A stretch of 54,259 bases of DNA from Caldisericota bacterium. GTDB lineage: Bacteria; Caldisericota; Caldisericia; Cryosericales; Cryosericaceae. The stretch's first letter is position 1; every line of letters begins with the position of its first letter. Below the pieces are notes generated by a model. The model ran no database searches. It had not been told where the DNA came from and saw nothing but the letters and a program-made list of their open reading frames with translations. Location: positions 1 to 54,259 of the forward strand of contig JAUSAI010000100.1 of assembly GCA_030652945.1 (NCBI GenBank), written 5' to 3'. Below are positions 24,379 to 32,219 of the stretch, in pieces. Both the position numbers and the translations under genes were made by a program.

Positions 24379-25680
24379 TCAAAGAGAGAGGTTTCGCTGA
24401 AAGCCATCGAACTGCTCGAAGCGGTAGCTACCGCAGAAGGCGTATTCGTGGTGCAGTTCACTGGTGACCCAACGTCGGCCGTTGACTTCAGCGGCTTCCG
24501 CTGATGTTTTCAGGCCTGCGAAGTTATCGACCACCAGATCTCCCTCTTCGGAGAGGAACTTGACGAGGAAGTCGGCCACAGCGAAGGGCATGGCCGCTCC
24601 ATGAACCGGCAACCCGTGGGCCGCGGCCGCCGCGCGCGCGGGCGACTGGTGAGCACATCTGTGCCCCGCCTGGATGACGTTGCGAGGGATCTTCCCTTCC
24701 GTGACCCGGCCAAATGCGCCAGGACGGATTCGGTTGGCGCCGTCGCCGTAGCTGGCCGTTCGCTTTTCGCCACCGTCCGCGATCAGTTTCAGGTGGCGTT
24801 CTGAGTGCGGCTGCAGGACGCGTTGATTGTTCGAGCGGACTCGATGAGGGTCATTGGTCAGCCAGTGAATGGGTTCGTAGCCCACATTGAGCTGCACCCG
24901 TTTCTTGCTGGCCCAGGCGATGGGCCCGGGCGCTTTGGACGGGTTGACCCACTGGAGGGTGTCCATCTTGTAGAGGCCCAGCCGGTCGTGCAGAGCAAGA
25001 AGCAGGCGCTCTTGGTACATCGACCTGGCCGGGCTGCCCGGCATGAAGATGTCATTGGAGACGTTCAGTGCGATGCTGCCGCCGGGCACCAGGTGGCGCA
25101 CGATCGGCTCCAGCGACTCGCAAATGAAGTCGACATACTCGGACTGGTTCGGATTGCCATAGGCCCGGGGCCTGGAGAGGCAGTACGGAGGACTGGTGAT
25201 GCACAGGTGAATCGGCTCATCGAGAGCGGCAAACACGGTGCGGCAATCACCCCAGATGGCGACGCCCAGCCGGGTGCTGAATGCCACCATGTGCACACCG
25301 GCCGGCGCCGGCGTCAGATCTCCATCCTTGACGAGGCCGGCGGCCGCCCGCCACAGCGCGCGCGAGCCGGGAACCTTCTCGATCAGGCCCAGCTTCTTGA
25401 GGGTCTGCTGGTACCAGCGGACTTTGCGCTTTGCCACGCTGTGAAGCTCACCGCTTTGCCCGATGGGCACACGTCGATGGATTTCTTCCTCACTCAGCGC
25501 CCCGGTTTTGCACAAGGCGGAGAACAGCTGCTCATTGGTCACCTGGGCTGCGCCAGCGTAGACATTGAGCACGCTCCCGAACAGATCCATCTGCCCTGCA
25601 GAGTCAACACTCTTCACGTTGCCGGCGGGGCAGCCCACCCGTTGCCTGGGGGCGGTTTCAACGGACAGGGCATGATTCAT
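24379..25680 (-). CDS. Site-specific DNA methyltransferase (N4-cytosine/N6-adenine, beta class)
   Basis: A 433-residue protein. Residues about 45-115 form a helix-turn-helix-like domain (NEQLFSALCKTGALSEEEIHRRV). The catalytic TSPPY is at about 160-164. The S-adenosylmethionine-binding DNFAGLKTSAEAAEVNGRRW is near 380-400, after the catalytic motif, which is beta-class order. SPPY favours N4-cytosine over N6-adenine, but this is not certain. No nuclease gene is next to it, so it is an orphan or works with the ATPase operon. ATG 25680 has no ribosome site and lies 5 bp after a TATACC box, suggesting a leaderless start. Confidence 0.75.
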   Translation of the reverse strand: MNHALSVETAPRQRVGCPAGNVKSVDSAGQMDLFGSVLNVYAGAAQVTNEQLFSALCKTGALSEEEIHRRVPIGQSGELHSVAKRKVRWYQQTLKKLGLIEKVPGSRALWRAAAGLVKDGDLTPAPAGVHMVAFSTRLGVAIWGDCRTVFAALDEPIHLCITSPPYCLSRPRAYGNPNQSEYVDFICESLEPIVRHLVPGGSIALNVSNDIFMPGSPARSMYQERLLLALHDRLGLYKMDTLQWVNPSKAPGPIAWASKKRVQLNVGYEPIHWLTNDPHRVRSNNQRVLQPHSERHLKLIADGGEKRTASYGDGANRIRPGAFGRVTEGKIPRNVIQAGHRCAHQSPARAAAAAHGLPVHGAAMPFAVADFLVKFLSEEGDLVVDNFAGLKTSAEAAEVNGRRWVTSELHHEYAFCGSYRFEQFDGFQRNLSL

Positions 25681-25813
25681 AGGTTGGTATATTGCGTTTC
25701 GCGGTTATACACTATGATAAAATGCGTTCACGATGTACGCAAATCGCTTCTTCGACACGAATCTGACGGCCGACACCCAATCTCACCATCGGCCTCTACC
25801 CGGAGCACACGCC
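25681..25813. promoter_or_regulatory. Divergent promoter region between methyltransferase operon and 25814 gene
   Basis: On the minus strand a TATACC -10-like box (25686-25691) stands 5 bp before the methyltransferase ATG. On the plus strand TATGAT (25713-25718) is a plausible -10 box. A dyad TGCGT-9-ACGCA (25723-25741) overlaps a minus-strand TTTGCG element (25738-25743). The AT-rich patch stands out from the coding DNA on both sides. One regulator could control both directions. Confidence 0.5.
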
Positions 25814-26335
25814 ATGATCCAAACCACGAGCCCGCTGTCCAATGGACAAATGCGACTCTTGGAGCGTGCGCTGCTCAAGACCGTGGTCACTGGAGAGCTG
25901 CTGCGTGCGTGCCTGGTCTCCAACTCGATCCCGCCCGAGGTTGAGCAGATGCTCCTGCAACACCAGGTGGCGCTTGAGAATGGCAACCTGAGCCTGCTGA
26001 GCAGCTCGCACATCGAGCCCGACAGGGATCAGGTCACCTCCGTGCCACCGATCGCCTATATCGATGGCAACGGCTCGCAGGAAATCCATTCCGATCCCAC
26101 CCATTTGGACCAGCCAGAAGCGCTGGTGAAACATGCCGATGTCATGTCCTTCCTGGAATGGACCGAGGCCGGCATCGGCGAATGGCGTTCCATTGCACTC
26201 AGCGTCCTGGAGATGAACCGCAAGTTGCGCGCCGAGCTGGCCGTCAAGTCCGGCACACCGGGTCAAGTTCATGCCACAAAGCCCATGAAGGCCAGCGCCC
26301 TGGCCTCCCTGGAGCGTCTGGCCAGCCAGTTCTGA
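25814..26335 (+). CDS. Unknown 173-residue protein
   Basis: I do not recognise it. It is soluble, helical at both ends (GQMRLLERALLKTVVTGELLRACLV at the start; WRSIALSVLEMNRKLRAELAV near the end), with an acidic, His-containing middle. ATG 25814 follows CGGAGC; the alternative ATG 25733 would lie inside the promoter dyad, so the shorter form is preferred. It leads a plus-strand operon with the ATP-grasp gene 15 bp downstream. Confidence 0.5.
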   Translation: MIQTTSPLSNGQMRLLERALLKTVVTGELLRACLVSNSIPPEVEQMLLQHQVALENGNLSLLSSSHIEPDRDQVTSVPPIAYIDGNGSQEIHSDPTHLDQPEALVKHADVMSFLEWTEAGIGEWRSIALSVLEMNRKLRAELAVKSGTPGQVHATKPMKASALASLERLASQF

Positions 26336-26350
26336 GCAAGGTGCTCCCTC

Positions 26351-27148
26351 GTGTCGCACCCACCCCTGTGCCTGATCCTTGAGATCCCCTCTTCTGCAGA
26401 GGTGCAGCAAGTGCGCATGGCCGCCATGCTGATGGACAGTGGCCAGGCCGAGGTCATCAACTGCGACATCGGGGCCCTCCCATCGCGCAGCCTGTTGCTG
26501 CAGAGGGGCGCCATGCCGGTTGGCAGCGTGGAGTTCGTGCGCCAGGCGATGAAACTCGCGGGTATCCACGAGCCGGCTGCCATGTCCTACCCACCGGGAT
26601 GCGAGCCGTTCCTGCATCGCCAGATTCGAAGGGTGCCCATCGTGGAGCTCCGGGGCAGGCAGTTCGTCAAGCCGACGACAACAAAGTCTTTCAACGGGTT
26701 TGTTCTCGACGCAGATGCGCCGCTGGCGCAGTATCTCGATGAACATGACCTCGAGCAGCACACGGCCATGCGAAGCCTCCCAGCGGACACCCTGGTCTAC
26801 GCCAGCGAGGTTGTCCAGTTCCAGTGCGAGTGGCGCTACTACGTCCTGGGCGGCCTGATCATCGGGGCCGCTCGATACGATCCGGATGGCCTGGACGATG
26901 CGCCTGAGCCCGATCTGGTCGTGATCAATGCGTGCATGGCCAGCTTGGCGATCCAGCACCCCTACGCACTGGACATCGGTGTGCTGGCCGATGGCAGAAC
27001 CGCAGTTGTGGAGGTGAACGACGCCTGGGCGATCGGCTGGTACCGCAACTCGCTCAAGCCCATGGCCTACCTGGAATTCCTGCTCGCGCGCTGGCGCTGC
27101 CTCCTCAACAGACGTGATCCCCACGCCAGAACTGAAGGCTGTGCATGA
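26351..27148 (+). CDS. ATP-grasp domain protein
   Basis: A 265-residue protein with GTG start, 15 bp after the previous gene. The order fits an ATP-grasp fold. A pre-domain ends in VGSVEFVRQAM. RQFVKPTTTKSFNGFV would carry the first ATP-binding Lys, and TLVYASEVVQFQCEWRYYVLGG the adenine-binding edge. DGRTAVVEVNDAWAIGWY supplies the metal-binding Glu-x-Asn pair. ATP-grasp enzymes join an acid to an amine or similar via an acyl phosphate; DUF4343-type members of unknown substrate occur on phages and elements. Its stop overlaps the next ATG as ATGA. Confidence 0.6.
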   Translation: MSHPPLCLILEIPSSAEVQQVRMAAMLMDSGQAEVINCDIGALPSRSLLLQRGAMPVGSVEFVRQAMKLAGIHEPAAMSYPPGCEPFLHRQIRRVPIVELRGRQFVKPTTTKSFNGFVLDADAPLAQYLDEHDLEQHTAMRSLPADTLVYASEVVQFQCEWRYYVLGGLIIGAARYDPDGLDDAPEPDLVVINACMASLAIQHPYALDIGVLADGRTAVVEVNDAWAIGWYRNSLKPMAYLEFLLARWRCLLNRRDPHARTEGCA

Positions 27149-27300
27149 GCGCCGATCTGGTCATCGAGCATGACGGGGACACCTGGCGCGTGATTGGTCA
27201 GGGAGCCACGCGGCCCGGCCAGCGCCTGTGTCACCAGGCAAGCACTATAGAACGACAAACCCACACCCTTCAGCATCATCAAACTGCCTCAAAACCATGA
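27145..27300 (+). pseudogene. Truncated duplicate of the 28240 gene
   Basis: ATG 27145 overlaps the ATP-grasp stop (ATGA) and opens a 51-residue frame. Its residues 5-34 (LVIEHDGDTWRVIGQGATRP...) repeat those of the gene at 28240 almost exactly. After ASTI the similarity stops and an unrelated Gln/His-rich tail runs into the DsbG-like gene, ending TGA at 27298-27300. This looks like the original coupled start of the gene, cut off when the DsbG-like segment arrived; it could still be translated and couple the DsbG-like gene. Confidence 0.7.
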
Positions 27301-28355
27301 CCAAACTGAGATTCGTACCCATCGCCCGTCTGGGGGTTGCGCTGATTGCATTGACTTCCGTTGGATTTGCTTGGAGCGCAAACTTGTCTGATGCCCCGCA
27401 AGCACAGGAGCTGAGCAAGGGCGCTGCCCCGAGCCTGCCCGTTGACGCCTCGTTTACGACGGTGGCTGGTCGCTTGGCAAACGTCACACTTCCGCAGAGT
27501 ATTCAATCTTTGGTGTTCCGCGGCTATAGCGTGGGCAATGTGTTTGAGGGCGGGGCGCCCGGGCTCACAGGTTGGCTGTTGCAACGACCAGGGCAGTCCT
27601 TTCCCTTGGTGGTCTATACCGTCGAGGGCCGCGGGGATATCTACATCCAGGGCGTTGTGCGAAGCACTGAAGGGGCCAGCCTGACCACGACTCAGTTGCG
27701 TGCAGCGTCCTACCCGATTCACGAAAAGCGCCCGAACCTCTGGGAGGTTCTGGAAAAAGACGCTGCCTGGGTGGCGACCGGCCCGTCTGACAACGAGCGC
27801 AAGGCAGTTGTCTACGTGACCTACAGCGCCGCGACTTGCCTGTCGTGCGCTGAGGTGCGGGCAGCCTTGCGCCCGTATGAAAAGGCAGGTCTGCAGGTGC
27901 GGTGGGTTCTGTTCTCTCACGCCATGAACGACGGTACTATCGCTGCGCACGTCCTTTCGCAAGAGGACCCCGCCGCCGCCCTTCGGGAGCAACTTGACAA
28001 TCCACTGGACCCCAAGTCATTGCAAGATCCGCCGAAGTCTGCAGCGGTGGTTAAAGTCAGTGAGACGACTCGCATTTTAGGCAGCTATTCGATTTCCTCT
28101 GCCCCAATCCTGGTCTTCAAAGACCGCACCGGCAAAACGTTCACCATTCCCGCAGAGGCTGCACTGCCGCGCCTGGCGGCCATCACCAAGGTGTCCCCTT
28201 AGACCGGGTCCTGGCGAGCCTCCCTACTCGGTGTTGGGCATGTCCATAGAACCTCGGGGAATACATCTGGTCATCGAGCATGACGAGGATACCTGGCGAG
28301 TGATTGGCCAGGGAGCCACGCGGCCCGGCCAGCGTCTGTGTCACCTGGCAAGCAC
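27155..28355. repeat. 91-bp direct repeats flanking the DsbG-like gene
   Basis: Bases 27155-27245 and 28265-28355 match at 85 of 91 positions with no gaps. Four of the six differences are third-codon and silent; two change a residue (Gly/Glu and Gln/Leu). The repeats bracket the 27297-28202 gene exactly. The bias to silent change means both copies were translated genes for some time, so this is either an old partial duplication or recombination between related operons. Confidence 0.85.
27297..28202 (+). CDS. DsbG/DsbC-like periplasmic thiol-disulfide protein
   Basis: A 301-residue protein. Residues 1-27 are a signal peptide (TKLRFVPIARLGVALIALTSVGFAWSA). A dimerisation-like domain precedes a thioredoxin fold at about 175-290 with the active-site pair CLSC at about 181-184 (Cys-Leu-Ser-Cys) and a cis-Pro candidate in SISSAPILVFKD. 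DsbC/DsbG-type proteins isomerise or reduce wrong disulfides in the periplasm; IncI plasmids carry a similar one (TrbB) beside the transfer genes. The length is near that of the family. It sits between duplicated gene starts, so it probably came in as a unit. Confidence 0.75.
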   Translation: MTKLRFVPIARLGVALIALTSVGFAWSANLSDAPQAQELSKGAAPSLPVDASFTTVAGRLANVTLPQSIQSLVFRGYSVGNVFEGGAPGLTGWLLQRPGQSFPLVVYTVEGRGDIYIQGVVRSTEGASLTTTQLRAASYPIHEKRPNLWEVLEKDAAWVATGPSDNERKAVVYVTYSAATCLSCAEVRAALRPYEKAGLQVRWVLFSHAMNDGTIAAHVLSQEDPAAALREQLDNPLDPKSLQDPPKSAAVVKVSETTRILGSYSISSAPILVFKDRTGKTFTIPAEAALPRLAAITKVSP

Positions 28356-28533
28356 CACCCGCGGCCGGCAGCAGCGCAACGGGATGGCCTGGGTTCAGAT
28401 CACGGACTGGATCGACGATGAGGTTCTGGCGCGGGCGCAGCGAGAACCCGGGGCCTCAGATCTCATCTCCGGTGGACCCGAGCAAGGTGGTTGCGATACG
28501 AGCACAGCAAGTTGTGGATCTCATAGGGCATGA
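28240..28533 (+). CDS. Small unknown protein (intact copy of duplicated gene)
   Basis: A 97-residue protein. The first 45 residues (LVIEHDEDTWRVIGQGATRPGQRLCHLAST) form a small beta domain shared with the truncated copy at 27145. GMAWVQITDWIDDEVLARAQ continues it. The Ser/Gly-rich tail overlaps the opposing gene at 28463 by about 70 bp, so the true end of function may be earlier. No family is recognised. ATG 28240 lies 37 bp after the DsbG-like stop; there is no strong ribosome site. Confidence 0.5.
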   Translation: MSIEPRGIHLVIEHDEDTWRVIGQGATRPGQRLCHLASTTRGRQQRNGMAWVQITDWIDDEVLARAQREPGASDLISGGPEQGGCDTSTASCGSHRA

Positions 28534-29053
28534 GCTTTTGGAATTCCCGCGGAAACGCTGCTGATTCCATCACCGTGGCCCGCCCTGCTCCCTGGGCAAA
28601 GATGTGCTTTGCGCCCTCTTTCGCGCCGGCGATCAGGTAGACCTTGTCGGGTAGGAGATCCGATCCCCTCCGGGCTGCAATGCGCAGCGCGGTGTCATAG
28701 GCATACAGGTCCCCTGCTCCTTTCACGAAAAACAGGGCGTCCTTCACGACCTGGTGGAGTTCCTCAAAAGTGCTTGCCTTCCTGATCTCCATCTCGAACG
28801 CAAGAAGGCTGCTTTCGGCTTTCTTGAGGACCTCGTCCTTCAACCGCCGCTGGTGGTCCGCCTTGCTTGTAAAAAGGAAGCCGTCATCTGACAGCTGCGC
28901 CGAAGCAATGAGCTGAAGGGACTTTTTGTAGGTCTGCTTCTGTGCAAACCAGGCGAACTCTTTGAGCTGAGTCGGCCGGCAGCGCTTGATGTAGTCGGAG
29001 ACGATTTTTGCGTAGGTGATGGGCTCGGAAATCGCGTCTATCCTGACTGCCAT
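28463..29053 (-). CDS. Unknown 196-residue protein
   Basis: A soluble protein with a helical middle (KDEVLKKAESSLLAFEMEIRKASTFEELHQVV) and a C-terminal segment LYAYDTALRIAARRGSDLLPDKVYLIAGAKEGA followed by FPREFQKLMPYEIHNLLCSY. The YDTALRI...P..VYL.AGA..GA pattern is seen in uncharacterised proteins of plasmids and phages. Function unknown. ATG 29053 is the first sensible start; codons before it are not gene-like. Its 3' end overlaps the opposite-strand gene 28240-28533. Confidence 0.55.
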   Translation of the reverse strand: MAVRIDAISEPITYAKIVSDYIKRCRPTQLKEFAWFAQKQTYKKSLQLIASAQLSDDGFLFTSKADHQRRLKDEVLKKAESSLLAFEMEIRKASTFEELHQVVKDALFFVKGAGDLYAYDTALRIAARRGSDLLPDKVYLIAGAKEGAKHIFAQGAGRATVMESAAFPREFQKLMPYEIHNLLCSYRNHLARVHRR

Positions 29054-29164
29054 GTGGGCTGCCCTCGAATGGCCCAACGGTTGCCGGGCACCTGCTGAAA
29101 TTCTCTCAGAAAATGGTGCGCCACCGGCCCACACCTCGTGGACCATGGCCGGGCAGATTCGCGT

Positions 29165-29193
29165 TTGTGTACTTCCGCGCACCGCGCTAGGAT
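29165..29193 (+). promoter_or_regulatory. Promoter for the 29225 gene
   Basis: TTGTGT (29165-29170), exactly 17 bp, then TAGGAT (29188-29193). This is the same -35 hexamer as the promoters at 1315 and 12388. The leader to ATG 29225 is about 25 bp. The rest of the 171-bp gap 29054-29224 shows no gene or repeat. Confidence 0.5.
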
Positions 29194-29224
29194 GGTTCAT
29201 CACTCGGACGCTCCCAGCAAGAAC

Positions 29225-29515
29225 ATGGTCTCGAAACTCCAACAAACCAAAGCCACCTGCGGCTACACCCACAGTCCCGTTCTGCCCGTGTGTGGCACCT
29301 GTGCCCACTTTCGTTCCGAGATGCAGCCGGTCGCCTGGATGGCCCAGGACATCGCCACAAAAGGCGAGGTGAGCGTCTACGGGGTTGGCGTGTTCAAGCG
29401 GGTGGAGGACCTGCCTGACAACCTGCGCAAAGAAACCGGCCTGCGCTGCGGCCTGCTCGGCTTTGCCGTCAAGAAGATGGGCGCCTGCAAGACGTCATGG
29501 GTGCCTCGCCCGTGA
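29225..29515 (+). CDS. Small Cys-rich protein, possible zinc or iron-sulfur site
   Basis: A 96-residue protein with cysteines at ATCGY, VCGTCAHF, LRCGLLGF and GACKTSW. VCGTCAHF has the CxxC spacing of a metal site, and the pair C..C ... C ... C could hold zinc or an iron-sulfur cluster. Similar short 'C.TC.HF' proteins occur on phages and integrative elements with no known role. ATG 29225 is preceded by little ribosome-site sequence. Its end overlaps the next gene. Confidence 0.5.
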   Translation: MVSKLQQTKATCGYTHSPVLPVCGTCAHFRSEMQPVAWMAQDIATKGEVSVYGVGVFKRVEDLPDNLRKETGLRCGLLGFAVKKMGACKTSWVPRP

Positions 29516-29868
29516 GTGCGCCCCGGCTGACCAAGGCATTGATTGCCGCCCGCCTGACCTCGGCCGGCTCCCAAGACATTGTGTTCGACGGGCTGCGGCT
29601 GGGGCGCTACGTCCGGTACGGCGGCCGTGCGAAAGGCCCCGGGCGGTTGCCGCCCACCCTGTACGGTAGCCGGATCTATTGCGCAGGACTGCGCATCGAA
29701 GAGGAGGCCACCTCGAAGGCCGCATTGCTGAAGAAGGTCGTCGAGGCGTTGTGGGTTGCTCACAAGGCGGGCACATGGAGCCCTGCGGCCACGCCGGGCT
29801 CACCCGCCGGCGGAGCGACACTGGCGTTGATCACGACCTCTTTGGACGATCCCGACGCAATGCGGTGA
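29497..29868 (+). CDS. Small basic unknown protein
   Basis: A 123-residue protein, beta-rich in the middle (DIVFDGLRLGRYVRYGGRAKG, SRIYCAGLRIEEE) with a helix (AALLKKVVEALWVAHKAG) before a Pro/Gly-rich tail. Not recognised. It overlaps the Cys-rich gene by 19 bp from ATG 29497. A GTG at 29512 forming a GTGA overlap with that gene's stop is an equally plausible start. It converges on the HerA-like gene. Confidence 0.45.
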   Translation: MGASPVSAPRLTKALIAARLTSAGSQDIVFDGLRLGRYVRYGGRAKGPGRLPPTLYGSRIYCAGLRIEEEATSKAALLKKVVEALWVAHKAGTWSPAATPGSPAGGATLALITTSLDDPDAMR

Positions 29869-29895
29869 GCACAGCCTGGGCGTCGAAGCTGGCTC

Positions 29896-31383
29896 TCACG
29901 CGCCCACGTGCACGGGTGCCCAACGGGCGACCTGACCCTTGAATTTCTGGTTCACGAAAATCGTTTTGCGCGGTTGAATCTTCTCGATGAACTTCTGGTC
30001 CAGGGCGAGCTTGTTGGCCGCCATGCGGTGGTACATCGGATCCAGGCCCAGAATGATCTTGCAGCCCACGCCGGCCAGGATCTGCTCGGGAAACTGGTGC
30101 GGGCTCTGCGCCACCAGGATGAGGGCGATCCCAAACTTTCGGGCCTCGTTGATGATGCGGCAGATGATGTGGTTCGAGTCATCGAGCATGTACTTCGGGG
30201 CCTCGTCGATGATGATCACGTCCGTGATGTCGTCGACCTCGCCGCGCGCGACGGCCGCCTGGAAAATCCTGTCGAGCAGGTTCTCCACGAACATGCGCTT
30301 CTCATCGTCGCCGTATGCCCGAAGACCAAAGCGCCAGACCAGGTCATGCGGGTCTAGGGGCGGCGGCACCGACCGGCACACGCCGGTGGCCTTGAGGTTA
30401 TCCAGGCGGTCCAGCAGGCTCTTGAGGGTCTCAGCGCTCTCATAGCGGATCAGATCCTCCAGCTCGGTACCGGTGGCCACCTTGTCGATGAAGTTGAGCA
30501 TGGCTTCCTTGGCCTTGCTCGCAGCCCGATTGCGCTCGGCCTGCAGGACCTCCTCGTCCTCCGAGGCTGAACGCTTCATGGTGTTCTTCACCTTGCTCAG
30601 CAGCGCGGCCTGCGCGCGGCAATAGGCCTCCAGGGCGATCAGGCCCTTCTGGTCCGTCCCCACGAAGATCTGCTTGAGCTTGAGCTGCGCCAGGCTGATG
30701 ACGTCATGGATGGTTGGGTACTGCTTGCCCCAGGTCTTCTCTGGCCATCTGGCCAGGCCCTCAGTGTGCCGACTTGCCCACCAGCATTTGGTCGCCGGGT
30801 CGAACTGCAGGCTCACTCCGTCCCGGCGCGCCGCGTCTTTGGCGATCTCCTTCTCCTCGTAGGGCACATCGAGGTAGACCCGGCCCTCCTGGAGCCCATC
30901 CGGGCGACCGTCGCCTCCGTCGAGGGTCCAGGTCGCCGGGTTGTCCGGGTTGAACCCCCTCATCTGGTAGACGTCGAGCAGCAGGTTTCGCAGCACGCTC
31001 TCCTGCGTGGTGCCGAGTTTGCGGGACGAGCGCTGCAGCATCCCGAGGAAATTGGCGACGCTGCGGCGCACGCCGCCAAAGTGCGGATCTGGATTGATCT
31101 CCAGCGGGTTGAAGGCGTAGGGAGTGGACTGCGAGAACTTCACGTAGGAAGCGGGCACCTCGATATCCTCGTGGGAATCGAGGATGTGGATCCGCTGCAG
31201 ATTGCGGCCGGCGGTCTCCCCCATTTGCTGGCAGAGCAGCCGCAGGCTGTGTGTCTTCCCGCTGCCCGAGTCGCCGAACATCACCATGTGGGCGTTGATC
31301 AGGTCCATGGGGCGCCATTTGAACGGCTGCCCAGCTTTCGGGTTGTCGGGGTGGTTGTAGTGTGTGCCGAGGGTGAGGTGCAT
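29896..31383 (-). CDS. HerA/VirB4-type ATPase with embedded DUF5710-like domain
   Basis: A 495-residue protein. Walker A GDSGSGKT is at about 36-43 and Walker B DVIIIDEAPKY at about 388-398, with a following EARKFGIALILVAQSPHQ segment typical of HerA/FtsK-clade pumps. Between them, about 168-215, VYLDVPYEEKEIAKDAARRDG...CWWASRH reads as a DUF5710 domain (form YL.VPY.EK..AK..GA.WD...K.WY), which is an odd insertion in such an ATPase. Members of this clade pump DNA or act as conjugative ATPases. No membrane span is present, unlike a classical coupling protein. ATG 31383 is preferred; GTG 31404 is possible. Confidence 0.65.
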   Translation of the reverse strand: MHLTLGTHYNHPDNPKAGQPFKWRPMDLINAHMVMFGDSGSGKTHSLRLLCQQMGETAGRNLQRIHILDSHEDIEVPASYVKFSQSTPYAFNPLEINPDPHFGGVRRSVANFLGMLQRSSRKLGTTQESVLRNLLLDVYQMRGFNPDNPATWTLDGGDGRPDGLQEGRVYLDVPYEEKEIAKDAARRDGVSLQFDPATKCWWASRHTEGLARWPEKTWGKQYPTIHDVISLAQLKLKQIFVGTDQKGLIALEAYCRAQAALLSKVKNTMKRSASEDEEVLQAERNRAASKAKEAMLNFIDKVATGTELEDLIRYESAETLKSLLDRLDNLKATGVCRSVPPPLDPHDLVWRFGLRAYGDDEKRMFVENLLDRIFQAAVARGEVDDITDVIIIDEAPKYMLDDSNHIICRIINEARKFGIALILVAQSPHQFPEQILAGVGCKIILGLDPMYHRMAANKLALDQKFIEKIQPRKTIFVNQKFKGQVARWAPVHVGA

Positions 31384-31507
31384 AGGGTGCCGCCCACATG
31401 GCACACGCCATGCATCGGTTTTATTCGCTTCGCACCAATATACCAGAGCGATTTATATAACACCAGTTCAGGCGGAATTCGCCTCACTTCGGCAAGAGTG
31501 AAAAACC
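31384..31507 (-). promoter_or_regulatory. Promoter region of the HerA-like gene
   Basis: An AT-rich patch at about 31410-31470 contains, on the minus strand, a TATATT -10-like box (about 31431-31436, in GGTATATTGG) and an upstream TTATATAA-type stretch. It lies roughly 50 bp before the ATG at 31383. No TTTGCG element is present. Nothing else is seen between the two genes. Confidence 0.4.
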
Positions 31508-32191
31508 TCAAACTTCACCGCGCTGCCGTGGCGCGCTGGCCACTGGTGGCCACTCGATGTATTTCAGACTCCACGTCGGAGGCGCATCAGACGAAGTCAG
31601 TCCCCAATCTTCAGGTTCCGTCAGCGCTTCGGGGTTTGCATTCACGATGCTGTCGGTCACGTCCTCCCGATGCGACCGCGTGGCTTGGATCCAGCCTCCA
31701 AACCGGGGGGCGTGAAGTTCCATGGCCACGACGCGATTTTCTTCCTTGTCGAACACGATGCGCGTGTGAGTATCGGGGCCACCTTGGGTGAAGATGTGCG
31801 ACCAGTTCCCGGAAAGAAACCGCTCATTTTCCGGATCGGTTTCGGCAGCCCGGCGGATCCGATAGGCATTGATCGCGCTGATGCGGTCCTGATCGTTCTC
31901 TGGCGCGGGCATCGGTGTGCCCAGGTATCTCGCTGCCGCCTCCAGCTCGACGACATCGACATCTTCAATGTCTGCGATCGTTGGTTCGTCCACCAACGCC
32001 CCCTCCAGCATGTCGCGCACTGCTTCACTGGCCAGATAGGCTCCGCGCTGCTCGGGGGTGAGCAGGGCCCACATCGGCCGCAAAAGGTCCTGCAGATCAC
32101 CGACCTCGTGATCGGGCTCCGAATCTTCGCCATGGGCCTTTGCGATCTTCAGCAGGGCTTCCAGAACTTTTGCATCATTGACTTGGGTCAT
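31508..32191 (-). CDS. Unknown acidic 227-residue protein
   Basis: Not recognised. Very acidic N-terminal half (DSEPDHEVGDLQDLLRP; DEPTIADIEDVDVVELEAAARYL), then a domain with NWSHIFTQGGPDTHTRIVFDKEENRVVAMELHAP and a C-terminal ALTEPEDWGLTSSDAPPTW segment. That middle looks like a small beta sheet, and similar short phrases occur in uncharacterised plasmid proteins. An acidic protein on an incoming element could mimic DNA, as anti-restriction proteins do, but the sequence does not prove it. It lies 28 bp after the 32220 gene. Confidence 0.5.
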   Translation of the reverse strand: MTQVNDAKVLEALLKIAKAHGEDSEPDHEVGDLQDLLRPMWALLTPEQRGAYLASEAVRDMLEGALVDEPTIADIEDVDVVELEAAARYLGTPMPAPENDQDRISAINAYRIRRAAETDPENERFLSGNWSHIFTQGGPDTHTRIVFDKEENRVVAMELHAPRFGGWIQATRSHREDVTDSIVNANPEALTEPEDWGLTSSDAPPTWSLKYIEWPPVASAPRQRGEV

Positions 32192-32219
32192 ACGGGGTCT
32201 CGTCGGTTGGTGAAAGGGG

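Noticed and set aside
24805-25944. 379-residue plus-strand frame
   Set aside because: Antisense to the SPPY methyltransferase and running through its promoter.
25796-27124. 442-residue minus-strand frame
   Set aside because: It crosses two plus-strand genes including the ATP-grasp gene with recognisable motifs; His/Gly/Gln-rich shadow composition.
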